A stretch of DNA of 64,000 nt. Source: Phocaeicola_A sp045545095. GTDB taxonomy: Bacteria > Bacteroidota > Bacteroidia > Bacteroidales > Bacteroidaceae. Below, in pieces: positions 1-8,360 of the stretch (its first letter is position 1; the number at the start of each line of letters is the position of its first letter). The notes under the pieces were generated by a model, which was not told the DNA's origin, made no database searches, and saw only the letters and a program-made list of their open reading frames with translations. The position numbers and the translations under genes are program-made. The stretch lies in assembly GCA_045545095.1 (NCBI GenBank), contig JAZQAG010000031.1:1-64000 (forward strand), read 5' to 3'.

Positions 1-280
1 GAGCATGCAGATGTTTTACCCGCTCCGATTTAAATTCAGTTGACAAGTTGACGAGATACAAGTTGACAGGGTCTTCTTTTCTCATCCGATTGTCAATTCA
101 ATTATCTTTCTTTCCTTCTTACTATCTTCTTCTCTTGCAACTTCCTTTCATTTAGACTGGGGTGAGCTTTTATTAAAATGGACTTTTTAGTTCTAAATGT
201 GGGGCTCTTCAACTCCTTTTAGGTGACTTGAAAGGAATACGGCCTTTCAATTTTTCTTTTTTGATGAAGGGTAGGGGCAC
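1..280. other. Left-edge intergenic region with a possible gene tail
   Basis: The plus strand is open from base 1 to a TAA at 31-33 (ten codons). It could be the last codons of a gene lying to the left, but ten codons prove nothing. Three copies of the word AGTTGAC follow at 38-44, 46-52 and 61-67, then AT-rich sequence and a terminator-like hairpin at 228-262. I see no other gene here. Confidence 0.35.
228..262 (+). terminator. Intrinsic terminator, plus strand
   Basis: An 8-bp stem (TTGAAAGG at 228-235 with CCTTTCAA at 243-250) and a 7-base loop are followed on the plus strand by a T-rich run. This would end a plus-strand transcript entering from the left. It faces the wrong way for the minus-strand gene that stops at 281. 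Confidence 0.55.
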
Positions 281-1153
281 TTATCTTACTTCTCCCTTTA
301 TTCTCAGTTTGAGGGGACTTTCCTCTGTATTGGCATATATAGTGATGGCTTTGTTGAAACTACCTATATTTTCAGCTGTATAGGTTACGGTGATTTCCGT
401 ATCTTTATCAGGTCTGATGGGAGATTTGTCGAACTGAACCGTTGTGCAACCACAACTGCTCACCGCATTGTGGATAATCATCAGATGTTCTCCCACATTG
501 CGAAGGGTGAAGGAGACGGTTTTCTCCTCACCCACGGCTAAAGTACCCAAGTCCAACTCATGGACGGGTGCCTCTATGATTGTTGTTACAGTTTTTTTTG
601 CATCACATCCAGTCAGAGTTCTCATATAGAGATTGTACACAGCCCGATTGTGAATGGGATTACCGATGACCTTCACACGATTGTCCGCATCAAGTAGAAA
701 AGTGTGAAACATCTCTTCCTTGGGAAAGTGATTGAGGCTGTCCAATCTGTTTGTCATATCTATACAGACGGGATGGGTGAAGTCTTCGTGTCGGGTGAGG
801 TAACGGGCTTCTTTCAAGCTTTTAGGCGCGAGAAAGAATAGGAACGATACACGCCCTTCCGTGGCAGAATCCACTTCGGCCATGAACTTTTTCCATTCAT
901 GCAACTGTAGGCGGCAACTGGTACATCCTGTGGAATCTACATAAATCAAGACTTTATGTGTGGCGGCATGTACGTCCATCTGCACTGTGTCACGCGCCTG
1001 CACAGTAAAGATGATTTCTTCGGGCATCTGTATCGTACGACCTTGCCATTCTTCTACCATGTGGGCTATGGTTGCGCGGTTCTCATCGCTGCAAGCGGCT
1101 GTGACAAATGGTGTACACACAGCTATGCATAATTTAATCCAAAAAGTTTTCAT
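281..1153 (-). CDS. Lipoprotein with thioredoxin-like and DUF1573 domains
   Basis: About 290 residues. The start chosen is the ATG at 1153, which opens a lipoprotein signal ending in TAAC (lipid-modified Cys21); the longer open frame lies inside the upstream gene. Residues about 70-185 look like a thioredoxin-like fold with a C-x-x-C pair (C77, C80). Residues about 200-290 are a DUF1573 Ig-like domain with a paired-cysteine SSCGC segment. It starts 5 bases after the propeller gene stops, so it is the last gene of the NVEALA operon. Domain identities are by recognition; whether the Cys pair is redox-active, and what it acts on in the envelope, is unknown. Confidence 0.8.
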   Translation of the reverse strand: MKTFWIKLCIAVCTPFVTAACSDENRATIAHMVEEWQGRTIQMPEEIIFTVQARDTVQMDVHAATHKVLIYVDSTGCTSCRLQLHEWKKFMAEVDSATEGRVSFLFFLAPKSLKEARYLTRHEDFTHPVCIDMTNRLDSLNHFPKEEMFHTFLLDADNRVKVIGNPIHNRAVYNLYMRTLTGCDAKKTVTTIIEAPVHELDLGTLAVGEEKTVSFTLRNVGEHLMIIHNAVSSCGCTTVQFDKSPIRPDKDTEITVTYTAENIGSFNKAITIYANTEESPLKLRIKGEVR

Positions 1154-1158
1154 ATTCT

Positions 1159-2241
1159 TTAAAGTTCTGGTAAATGAAATTTGATAATCTGTTCGTCTGT
1201 ATTTACATCGGTAGCCCATATGACGTTTTGTTCTTCATCGACATGGATGCCATAGATGGCATGGTCAAGCACATAGCGGCAAACAGGATTGCCTTTCAGA
1301 TCGAAGACGTGAAGAAAACGTCCGCCATCTTCTGACTGCAGGTCTCCTTTGAAATCGCGTCCATGGAAGACGGCATAGATATAGCGGTCTGTCATTTGGA
1401 CATCTGTGTACCCCATGAATCCTGAAGGGATGGCATAACCTTGTGAGGTGGTTTGATATGCCGGTTCTCCCTCAGGGCCTATGAATACTTGGTGCTCCCC
1501 CTTGTCAAATTGGAAAATCTCTACGGCATCTCCCAACTGAGTAACAGAGACCAACAACTGCCGTTCCGGCCGGATGTCTATAAAGCTGCGCCATGCTTGA
1601 GCAGCGGCTCCTCGCATATTGCGCACCTGCTTCCGATGGGAAGGTATAGCGGAGAATTGACGGATGATATCTCCTTGGCGGTTCACTTCCATGAAACGGC
1701 ATTCACCGCTATAGTCCGGAACAAACAGGGATTCACTGTCTTTCCAAACAAAATCCAATGGGCTGACAACAGTCGGAGAAAAGCGGATTTTCTCAACACA
1801 CAGCAAGGAATCCTTATCTGCCTGTAGGCTCCAACGGGTCAATTGCCGTTTGTTGCTGTCCAACACCCAAATGGAATCGGGCGAGGTGATACGGAATGCG
1901 GTGCATTGCAACACCTCCTCCGGACCTTCACCGCGTTTGGCGAAAGAGGTCAAATGTTGCAGGGTCAGCGCATCGTAAAGGTGCATGAAGTGAGACTCGC
2001 CATGCAGATCGTGTACAAAGAGGTATTTGCCGTATCTGCGGATATGGCGGGGATAACGAAGATACACATCTTTGCTTCCAGCCTCGAAGGCTTCTCCTTT
2101 CAGACGGACCTCCTTGGGGAATGTCGTGTAAATGGTCTGTCGGAAGAATTGCCGCCCCTGACTGGCCATGACTGCCACAAATGCGGTGGCGACAACCAGT
2201 ACGACAATAACCGTTCTGTATTTCCTCTTATTTAAGTTCAT
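1159..2241 (-). CDS. BF3164-like six-bladed beta-propeller protein
   Basis: A 360-residue protein with one N-terminal hydrophobic segment (about residues 8-25), so probably exported and membrane-anchored. It has no lipobox cysteine, unlike many relatives annotated as lipoproteins. The body has the repeated aromatic/Asp strand pattern of TolB-like propellers, including the segment FAKRGEGPEEV typical of the BF3164 family. The start overlaps the end of the NVEALA gene by 14 bases, which implies translational coupling. Members are commonly found beside NVEALA peptides in Bacteroides. The ligand is unknown; a binding role at the cell envelope is inference. Confidence 0.75.
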   Translation of the reverse strand: MNLNKRKYRTVIVVLVVATAFVAVMASQGRQFFRQTIYTTFPKEVRLKGEAFEAGSKDVYLRYPRHIRRYGKYLFVHDLHGESHFMHLYDALTLQHLTSFAKRGEGPEEVLQCTAFRITSPDSIWVLDSNKRQLTRWSLQADKDSLLCVEKIRFSPTVVSPLDFVWKDSESLFVPDYSGECRFMEVNRQGDIIRQFSAIPSHRKQVRNMRGAAAQAWRSFIDIRPERQLLVSVTQLGDAVEIFQFDKGEHQVFIGPEGEPAYQTTSQGYAIPSGFMGYTDVQMTDRYIYAVFHGRDFKGDLQSEDGGRFLHVFDLKGNPVCRYVLDHAIYGIHVDEEQNVIWATDVNTDEQIIKFHLPEL

Positions 2242-2479
2242 GCTTTTCTCTTAAGCTATAAATATCCATTATGCTTCTGACCATTTTCCCATTTTGAGGA
2301 CATTTGACATCTCCCGTATGGAAGCATCCTATTCCCGTGCCGTATCCTTCTGGATTGGCCAATGCCTCAATATTCTCCCACAGGAGATTTGATTCTTCCT
2401 TTGTTGTGCCCCATTGATGGATGGCCAATGCTGCGCCCATCAGCATGGCTGCGATAATTGCAAAATAAATTTTTCTCAT
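2228..2479 (-). CDS. NVEALA-family exported peptide
   Basis: An 83-residue protein with a short hydrophobic export signal (about residues 4-20) and then ENIEALA at 35-41, the family motif with Ile for Val. Two cysteines follow (C52, C60) in a GC-x7-CP arrangement typical of this Bacteroidetes-only family. The basic C-terminal tail overlaps the next gene by 14 bases. It is the first gene of a three-gene operon and diverges from a membrane-bound winged-helix regulator. No function is established for the family. A secreted signal or structural peptide is possible, but the sequence does not decide. Confidence 0.8.
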   Translation of the reverse strand: MRKIYFAIIAAMLMGAALAIHQWGTTKEESNLLWENIEALANPEGYGTGIGCFHTGDVKCPQNGKMVRSIMDIYSLREKHELK

Positions 2480-2497
2480 GTTTCTTTAATTTTTTCG

Positions 2498-2599
2498 CAA
2501 AAGTACATGACAAAGTAGCCCCAAAACGCTTAAATTCACTTACATTTTGCCCATTTCATCGGTAAATATGCGTTGAATACCTCTTTTTTTGTACTTTTG
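2498..2599. promoter_or_regulatory. Symmetric divergent promoter region
   Basis: Both strands carry the same -7 element TACTTTTG: minus strand at 2505-2498 (for the NVEALA operon) and plus strand at 2592-2599 (for the regulator). They extend to a 9-bp inverted repeat, CAAAAGTAC at 2498-2506 and GTACTTTTG at 2591-2599. Inside it lies a weaker inverted pair, AACGC at 2525-2529 and GCGTT at 2570-2574. The -33 elements are weak (TTTG on the minus strand at 2525-2522, GTTG on the plus strand at 2572-2575), both 16 bases from their -7 box, shorter than usual. Binding by the adjacent regulator is inference. Confidence 0.4.
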
Positions 2600-2618
2600 T
2601 CTCCAAATAAGGTGAAAA

Positions 2619-3743
2619 ATGAAAAAAGATGCTCCAACGAAGAAAAATCATCCCATGCGTCCCTTATGGATAGGTGTGGCAGTTTGGCTGACGACGTTTG
2701 CCATATTTTATGGAATGGTCTATATCCATGAAAGGGATGTGGTGATTGATGCTGTGAACCAGAATTTCCAGCGCGAGGCTCCCTTGTGGGTTGATTCCAT
2801 CATGGTAATCAACGATGTATACTATTATTCCAGTGGAGAAAATCGCAAACGTCCCACAGCCACACTCCGCTTCACGGATAAATACGGCAGTTATGAGGTT
2901 GCAGCCAAATTTCATTATCACCCGGACTATACCATTCAGGACCGGCTTCGTCTCACTTCGACGATGTTGGGGGATAGGGACTGCATCTATGATGTTCCAT
3001 TGGTGAATCGGGTTTGGACATCAACCCTCCAGCGCGAGGGGATACACGTGGAGACTGCCGTAGAACTCTACTATCGAAATCTGCGGGAGATGTTTCCGAC
3101 ACCGGACAGCCTGAACAGGCAGGCAGAGGTGTTCCGCCTGGAGAGCCACCCGTTCGATTACGAAGCCTCTGTCAGGACCGATACTGTGGGGATAGGAATC
3201 TGTGACCAGGGACAATTGGTCGGACATGTGGCTATCAGCCCATCCTTCATCATGGAGCGGATGCAGAAAAATGTTCGGGTAGGAATTGTTGTGTGGATGG
3301 TTTTCGGAATCATGGGGTTGGCCATGTTTTATGCAGAATTCCTGCTGATGAGACAACGTCATGTGATAGTGCCCATCGGTACATCGTTCCTCAATCTGAA
3401 GACTCGCGGATTCACCTACAAAGATGGTACGACGCGAATCATGGGAAAGATTCCTTTTGCTATACTGACGACACTGCTGGGAGCCGATGGACGCAAGGTG
3501 TCACAGAAGACCATTATTGATGCCCATTGGCCCAAAATCGATGCGGAGGACCAACGGAACAATCTGAACGTGAACAATAAACGATTGCGTGATATATTGA
3601 ATGATGCCAAGCATCTGGTATTGGTGAATGATAGGGAGTATATCACTTTGAATGAAAAGATGAACTGGGTGGAATGCAAGGTGCGTACCCTCAGATTTGT
3701 CTATTTTGTAATGAAAAAACAGATAGTCATTGAAAAACTATAG
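2619..3743 (+). CDS. Membrane-anchored regulator with C-terminal winged helix
   Basis: 374 residues. One transmembrane helix at about 15-36, a predicted periplasmic domain at 37-218, a second helix at 219-242, and a cytoplasmic C-terminal domain. Residues about 275-345 resemble an OmpR/PhoB-type winged helix: a hydrophobic helix, then GRKVSQKTIIDAHWP, NNKRLRDIL and a hairpin ending in YITLN. The layout is a one-component transmembrane sensor-regulator with the DNA-binding part at the C-terminus, opposite to ToxR/CadC. It is divergent from the NVEALA operon by 139 bp, so that operon is the obvious candidate target. The periplasmic domain matches nothing I recognise. Confidence 0.7.
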   Translation: MKKDAPTKKNHPMRPLWIGVAVWLTTFAIFYGMVYIHERDVVIDAVNQNFQREAPLWVDSIMVINDVYYYSSGENRKRPTATLRFTDKYGSYEVAAKFHYHPDYTIQDRLRLTSTMLGDRDCIYDVPLVNRVWTSTLQREGIHVETAVELYYRNLREMFPTPDSLNRQAEVFRLESHPFDYEASVRTDTVGIGICDQGQLVGHVAISPSFIMERMQKNVRVGIVVWMVFGIMGLAMFYAEFLLMRQRHVIVPIGTSFLNLKTRGFTYKDGTTRIMGKIPFAILTTLLGADGRKVSQKTIIDAHWPKIDAEDQRNNLNVNNKRLRDILNDAKHLVLVNDREYITLNEKMNWVECKVRTLRFVYFVMKKQIVIEKL

Positions 3744-3782
3744 TCTTCTGGATACACTTCCTGACCCTTGGGCGGATGACAT

Positions 3783-3806
3783 TAATCGCGTAGTGCTACG
3801 CGATTA
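3783..3806. terminator. Hairpin between convergent genes
   Basis: A perfect 11-bp inverted repeat with a 2-base centre (TAATCGCGTAG at 3783-3793, CTACGCGATTA at 3796-3806) between two convergent genes. No strong T-run follows on either strand, so it may block read-through or simply be a palindromic repeat. Confidence 0.4.
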
Positions 3807-3838
3807 GTCGTGTAGCCCTGAGACATTAATGGTGTGGG

Positions 3839-4582
3839 CTATCCATTCGTAACCTGCAATCGCTCCCAGAGGGGGCGGGGGATGAGACGCCAGAAGAAGA
3901 CAAGGATGCGATAGCGCCAGTCGATGATGCGGATGCGGCGATGATGTTTCAGGGCATATACAATGTCACGGGCCACAGGCTGTGCCTCCATCAAGAGGGG
4001 ATAGCGGGTGTCGCGCAACAGGTCGGTAGCCACGAATCCCGGTCGAATGTCGGTGAAATGGATGGGCTGGTGCTGCATGTGGGCCAGTTGGGCAAGGGCT
4101 TGGATATAGGTGTTCTGAAAACGCTTGGTGGCGGAGTAGGCCGGAGCGACTCCGATACCTTTGGTGCCGGCGATGGAACTGATGACAGCAATGTGGCCGT
4201 GCCTCTCTTTGGTAGCATGGGTCTTGAAATAGTTGAAAGCAAAGGTTACCATCCGTACAAACCCTTCTCCATTGGTGCGGACTGTGCGCATCTCTATGTC
4301 AGGGTCGAGGGCGGCATTCTGAAACCCAATGCCACTGCTATGGAAATAGAGATCCATACCGCCTGACTGGTCGATGAGTGTTTGCAGATGGGTGACGGCA
4401 TCGGGGGAGGTGATATCCAATACGGCTGTCTGGACCTGTCCGGCCGGGAACTCGGCCTGTAGCGACAACAGCAACTCTTCTCTACGGCCGGCAATGCCTA
4501 TCTGCCAGCCTTCCTGAGCCAGCAGGCGGGCCACTTCGCGTCCGATACCGGAGGTGGCACCGATGATGATAGCTTTTCTCAT
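3839..4582 (-). CDS. SDR-family NAD(P)-dependent oxidoreductase
   Basis: A 247-residue classical short-chain dehydrogenase. The cofactor-binding GATSGIG is at residues 8-14, the catalytic Ser at about 135-136, and Tyr149 and Lys153 form the Y-x3-K pair. A basic, aromatic C-terminal tail (about 215-247) could associate with the membrane, as in sphingolipid or fatty-acid SDRs. The ATG overlaps the end of nadD by 4 bases, so the two are translated together at the end of the yicC-gmk-nadD run. The substrate cannot be told from the sequence. Confidence 0.85.
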   Translation of the reverse strand: MRKAIIIGATSGIGREVARLLAQEGWQIGIAGRREELLLSLQAEFPAGQVQTAVLDITSPDAVTHLQTLIDQSGGMDLYFHSSGIGFQNAALDPDIEMRTVRTNGEGFVRMVTFAFNYFKTHATKERHGHIAVISSIAGTKGIGVAPAYSATKRFQNTYIQALAQLAHMQHQPIHFTDIRPGFVATDLLRDTRYPLLMEAQPVARDIVYALKHHRRIRIIDWRYRILVFFWRLIPRPLWERLQVTNG

Positions 4583-5145
4583 AATGCAGATTTTCGGATA
4601 TGTTCATATACTCCCGGAGGGAGGAAGAACCTTACATCCTTCTCCTCGCTGAGGGCTTGGCGGATGAAGGTGGAACTGACCTCCAAAGTGGGTGTCTGTA
4701 CCAACCGGACTCCGGAAGGGAGGGCAGATGGTTCGACGGGATACCCCGGGCGGGGATAGATAATCACTTGATTCTCGGTCAACAGCTCTTCGTACTGGTA
4801 CCAACGGGGAAAGAGTTCCCAATTGTCGCTACCGATGATGAGAGTGAACTGATGCTCGGGATGGCTTTGGCGAAGGGCACGCAGGGTATTGACCATGTAA
4901 CTGGGACGGGGCAGGTGGAACTCGAAGTCTGAGGCGCGAAATTTGTCGTAGCCTTCAATGGCGAGTTTGACCAGTTGGAGACGTAGCTCATCGGGCCACA
5001 AGTCGTCACGCTCTTTCAGGGGATTGTGTGGCGACACGAGGAACCAGACCTGATCTACCTCGTTGTACTCGCAAAGGTAGTTGGCCAAGGCCAAATGTCC
5101 GATATGTATGGGGTTGAAGGAGCCCCCGAATATTCCGATATTCAT
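4579..5145 (-). CDS. nadD: Nicotinate-nucleotide adenylyltransferase
   Basis: 188 residues, normal for NadD. It joins nicotinate mononucleotide and ATP to give deamido-NAD in NAD synthesis. The nucleotidyltransferase motif GGSFNPIHIGH is at residues 7-17 and the C-terminal SST-x2-R signature at 157-162. It overlaps the downstream SDR by 4 bases and follows gmk after 185 bases of low-complexity repeat. Confidence 0.95.
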   Translation of the reverse strand: MNIGIFGGSFNPIHIGHLALANYLCEYNEVDQVWFLVSPHNPLKERDDLWPDELRLQLVKLAIEGYDKFRASDFEFHLPRPSYMVNTLRALRQSHPEHQFTLIIGSDNWELFPRWYQYEELLTENQVIIYPRPGYPVEPSALPSGVRLVQTPTLEVSSTFIRQALSEEKDVRFFLPPGVYEHIRKSAL

Positions 5146-5330
5146 GTTTTATAACGGTTAACAGTTAGCGGATGAGCGGTGAGCGGATGGCCTTCGGCCG
5201 ATTGAACGTTGTTTAACGATGAACGAAATAAAGGGTGACGGGTGATGGGGAAGGGTGACGGGAGGCTTCGCTTTTAATGGGGAATGGGGTATTTTTCCGC
5301 CGGTTTAACGGTTGAGCCGCTCATCACTCA
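5146..5330. repeat. Low-complexity intergenic repeat between gmk and nadD
   Basis: Short words related to GCGGATGAGCGGTGAGC near 5168-5190 recur in inverted form near 5310-5355 (CTCATCACTCATCACTCACC and CTTATCCGCTCACC), with GGGTGACGGG repeats at about 5234-5263. The inverted copies could fold into a long imperfect hairpin within the transcript. The right arm runs into the last codons of gmk. Confidence 0.55.
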
Positions 5331-5912
5331 TCACTCACCGCTTATCCGCTCACCATTTAAAAACTCCTGTATGATTTTCAATGCTTTGGCTTTGGCTGTT
5401 TCCAGATCGTCGTTCACGATGACCACATCGAACTTGGGGGCAAAGCCCAATTCGTATTCCGCCTTGGCAATGCGGCTTTCGATAACCTCGGGGGTATCTG
5501 TTCCACGGCCTACCAAGCGGCGGCGGAGTTCCTCAATGGAGGGGGGCTGGATGAAGACCGAAAGGGCACGATTGCCATAGAACTGCTTGATGTTGCATCC
5601 GCCTACCACATCGACATCGAAAACAACATTCTGACCGGCGGCCAGCTGATCCTCTACCTGAGATTTCAAGGTTCCATAAAACCGGTCGGTATAGACCTCT
5701 TCGTATTCCAGAAATTCATCGTTGGCAATCCGTTGCTTGAACTCTTCGGGAGTGAGGAAGAAATATTCGACTCCGTGCTGCTCCTGTCCCCGTGGCGGAC
5801 GACTGGTGGCAGAGATGGAGAAGGCCATGTTGAGACCCTGTCCCAGCAGGTAGTTGATGATGGTGGACTTGCCGGAACCCGAGGGGGCGGAAAATATGAT
5901 AAGTTTATTCAT
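5331..5912 (-). CDS. gmk: Guanylate kinase
   Basis: 193 residues, normal length. It phosphorylates GMP to GDP with ATP. The P-loop SAPSGSGKST is at residues 8-17, and the GMP-binding region (SATSRPPRGQE, then GVEYFF) follows. It lies 14 bases downstream of yicC, a neighbour pair common in bacteria. The C-terminal tail (NGERISGE) is encoded by sequence that is part of the adjacent intergenic repeat, so the last residues may be recent additions. Confidence 0.95.
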   Translation of the reverse strand: MNKLIIFSAPSGSGKSTIINYLLGQGLNMAFSISATSRPPRGQEQHGVEYFFLTPEEFKQRIANDEFLEYEEVYTDRFYGTLKSQVEDQLAAGQNVVFDVDVVGGCNIKQFYGNRALSVFIQPPSIEELRRRLVGRGTDTPEVIESRIAKAEYELGFAPKFDVVIVNDDLETAKAKALKIIQEFLNGERISGE

Positions 5913-5926
5913 ACTTCTTTCTCTCT

Positions 5927-6799
5927 TTACATTACATTCAATACCTGTTCCTTGATTTGCTCCAACTCATCTTTCATCTTTACGACGATATTCTGCATCT
6001 CGGCCTGGTTGCTCTTGCTGCCGGTGGTGTTGATCTCGCGTCCCATCTCTTGGGCGATGAATCCCAACTTCTTGCCTTGTCCGTGTCCTTCATTCATGGT
6101 TTGGCGGAAATAGGCCAAGTGGTTGGTCAGACGCTGTTTCTCTTCGTTGATGTCCAACTTCTCGATGTAGTAGATAAGCTCCTGCTCCAAACGGTTCTTG
6201 TCATACTCTACAGGGAGTTTGGAAAGACTGTCCACAATACGATCGCGTATCTTCTGTACCCGTTCGCTCTCAAAAGGCTCGATGGCTTTCATCAGGGCTG
6301 CAATGTTGTCCAGTTTCTCTTCGAACTTGCGGGCCAATGCTTCGCCTTCCTGCTTGCGGAAATTTACCAATTGCGCAACGGCTTCTTCTATGGCATGACG
6401 GGCAGCGGTCCACTCTTCGTCGCTGAGCTCCTGTACTTCGACGCGGGTGAGCACGTCAGGCATGCGCAGCAAGGAGGCAAACCAGTCTGTGGGTACAGGG
6501 ATTCCGTACTGGGCAGAGATGCCCTTTATCTGTTCGTAGTAGTTGGAAACAAGGGCACCGTTGATAGGAGTGGCGGCCTCGGAAGCCTCCTTTTCGACCC
6601 AGAGGTTGAAATCCACTTTACCCCGTTCCAACGCCTGAGTGATGATGGTGCGGATTTCCATCTCCTTCTCCCGATAGAGGGGAGCTATGCGGGTGCTCAG
6701 GTCCATAGCCTTGCTGTTGAGTGAGCGGATTTCCGCAAAGATTTTCTTGTCACCGTGGACGGCCATCGCTTTGCCGTATCCGGTCATTGACTGTATCAT
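5927..6799 (-). CDS. yicC: YicC-family endoribonuclease
   Basis: 290 residues, full length for YicC, with the family N-terminus MIQSMTGYGKA and the conserved C-terminal part (QGKKLGFIAQEMGREINT, then KSN and the end VKMKDELEQIKEQVLN). E. coli YicC is described as an RNA endonuclease acting on small RNAs. It is probably the first gene of yicC-gmk-nadD-SDR. A -7-like element TACATTTG lies on the minus strand at 6844-6837. Confidence 0.9.
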   Translation of the reverse strand: MIQSMTGYGKAMAVHGDKKIFAEIRSLNSKAMDLSTRIAPLYREKEMEIRTIITQALERGKVDFNLWVEKEASEAATPINGALVSNYYEQIKGISAQYGIPVPTDWFASLLRMPDVLTRVEVQELSDEEWTAARHAIEEAVAQLVNFRKQEGEALARKFEEKLDNIAALMKAIEPFESERVQKIRDRIVDSLSKLPVEYDKNRLEQELIYYIEKLDINEEKQRLTNHLAYFRQTMNEGHGQGKKLGFIAQEMGREINTTGSKSNQAEMQNIVVKMKDELEQIKEQVLNVM

Positions 6800-6853
6800 A
6801 TTTATATTTAAATAGGTATATATTCGTTACAGGGTGCAAATGTAGCACTTTTT

Positions 6854-8311
6854 TTAGATATTCCGACGCTTGTGGCATAGATTTGCCAGTAGGAATCCCA
6901 CTAAGAAGATAACGATGGTGCCCAAAACGATGGCCATATACTCATGAATGCCCGAGGATGGAAGGTGTAGGAACTCTGCAGCTGAAATCCATCCGATGAT
7001 GATGACACCACATACCGTGCCGATGACGGCATCTGCACGACGCGCCTTGTGGGCGATGTATCCTAACAGGAAAAGTCCTAACATGCCACCGCTGAAGATG
7101 CTGGAGAGTTTCCACCAGGCATCCAGAATGCTGTCCACATTGACCAAAGCCAAAGCAACGATGATGCCCAGTACACCGACAAGCAGACTGCCACACTTCA
7201 GCACCATCAGCTCTTCGCGGTTGCTCGTATGGCGGCGGATGCGTTTGTAGTAATCTGTCAGCAGGATGGTGGACGAACTGGTGACACTTGTTGCCACCGT
7301 GCTCATGCCGGCTGCAAAAATGGAGGCTATGAGCAGGCCTGTCAGACCGACGGGCAATTGGTTGGCGATGAAGTAGGGGAATACATAGTCGGGTTTGATG
7401 CCCCCGGCAGGCAAAAGGGTGGGGTGTACCTGATAGTAGGCATAGAGGGCTGTTCCGATGAGGAAGAATACGGCCGACATGGGGATGTACAGCCATCCTC
7501 CGAACAGGGCAGAGAACTTGGCTTCGCGTTCACTTTTGGCGGTATGGTATCGCTGCACATAGTTCTGGTCAATGCCATAGTTCTGGAGGTTGATGAAAAT
7601 ACCATAAATCAGGCAGACCCAGAATGTGGAACGGTCTATGCCCCAGTCGAAACTGCCCAGATCGAACTTATGGTCGCGCCAGCCTATCTCAAATGTCTGT
7701 AGCGGTCCTTCGGGCATGCTGAACAGTAGGATAATCAGGCAGGCCAATGCCCCGCCAATGAGGATGAACCCTTGGATGGCTTCGGTCCAGATGACGGCTT
7801 TGACACCGCCCAGCATAGAGTAGAGGATGATGGCTATACTGGTGATGATAATGACCGTACGGATGTCCCAACCCATCAATACATTCATGGGAAGAGCCAG
7901 CAGGAAGAGGATGGAACCCATGCGGGCTATTTGGGTGAGCAGATAGCAGGCCGAGGCATACAGGCGGGCCCACAGTCCGAACCGCTCTTCCAGGAATGTG
8001 TAGGCTGATACGCTGACCTGACGACGATAGAATGGGACGAAATATTTGGCTGCAAAATAAGAGGCTATTGGGATGGAGAGACTGAAAACAAAGGGATTCC
8101 AGTCGGCGGCAAAGGCTTTCCCAGGATTACCCAGGTAGCTGATGCTGCTCACATACGTGGCAAAGATGGACATGCCGACTACCCAACCGGGAAGGTTGCG
8201 ACCGGCGGAGGTAAACTCTTCCGATGAACTCTTTTTCTTGAAGAATGAACAGCCGAAAAGTACAATGCCGCCTGTAAAAAGGAAAAATACAATAAGGTCT
8301 ATGATATGCAT
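6854..8311 (-). CDS. Sodium:solute symporter (SLC5/SSS family)
   Basis: 485 residues with about 13 hydrophobic segments. The N-terminal region (SSEEFTSAGRNLPGWVVGMS) and the segment with FAAGMSTVATSVTSSSTILLTDYYKR match the LeuT-fold SSS family, including the Ser/Thr-rich sodium-site helix. It moves a small solute inward with sodium. The substrate is not readable; Bacteroides relatives are annotated for sugars, sialic acid or myo-inositol. It stands alone between yicC and a HIT gene. Confidence 0.88.
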   Translation of the reverse strand: MHIIDLIVFFLFTGGIVLFGCSFFKKKSSSEEFTSAGRNLPGWVVGMSIFATYVSSISYLGNPGKAFAADWNPFVFSLSIPIASYFAAKYFVPFYRRQVSVSAYTFLEERFGLWARLYASACYLLTQIARMGSILFLLALPMNVLMGWDIRTVIIITSIAIILYSMLGGVKAVIWTEAIQGFILIGGALACLIILLFSMPEGPLQTFEIGWRDHKFDLGSFDWGIDRSTFWVCLIYGIFINLQNYGIDQNYVQRYHTAKSEREAKFSALFGGWLYIPMSAVFFLIGTALYAYYQVHPTLLPAGGIKPDYVFPYFIANQLPVGLTGLLIASIFAAGMSTVATSVTSSSTILLTDYYKRIRRHTSNREELMVLKCGSLLVGVLGIIVALALVNVDSILDAWWKLSSIFSGGMLGLFLLGYIAHKARRADAVIGTVCGVIIIGWISAAEFLHLPSSGIHEYMAIVLGTIVIFLVGFLLANLCHKRRNI

Positions 8312-8360
8312 GGTACCGATATAGAGGGGAATAGAAAAGGGTAAATATCCTGCTATTTTT

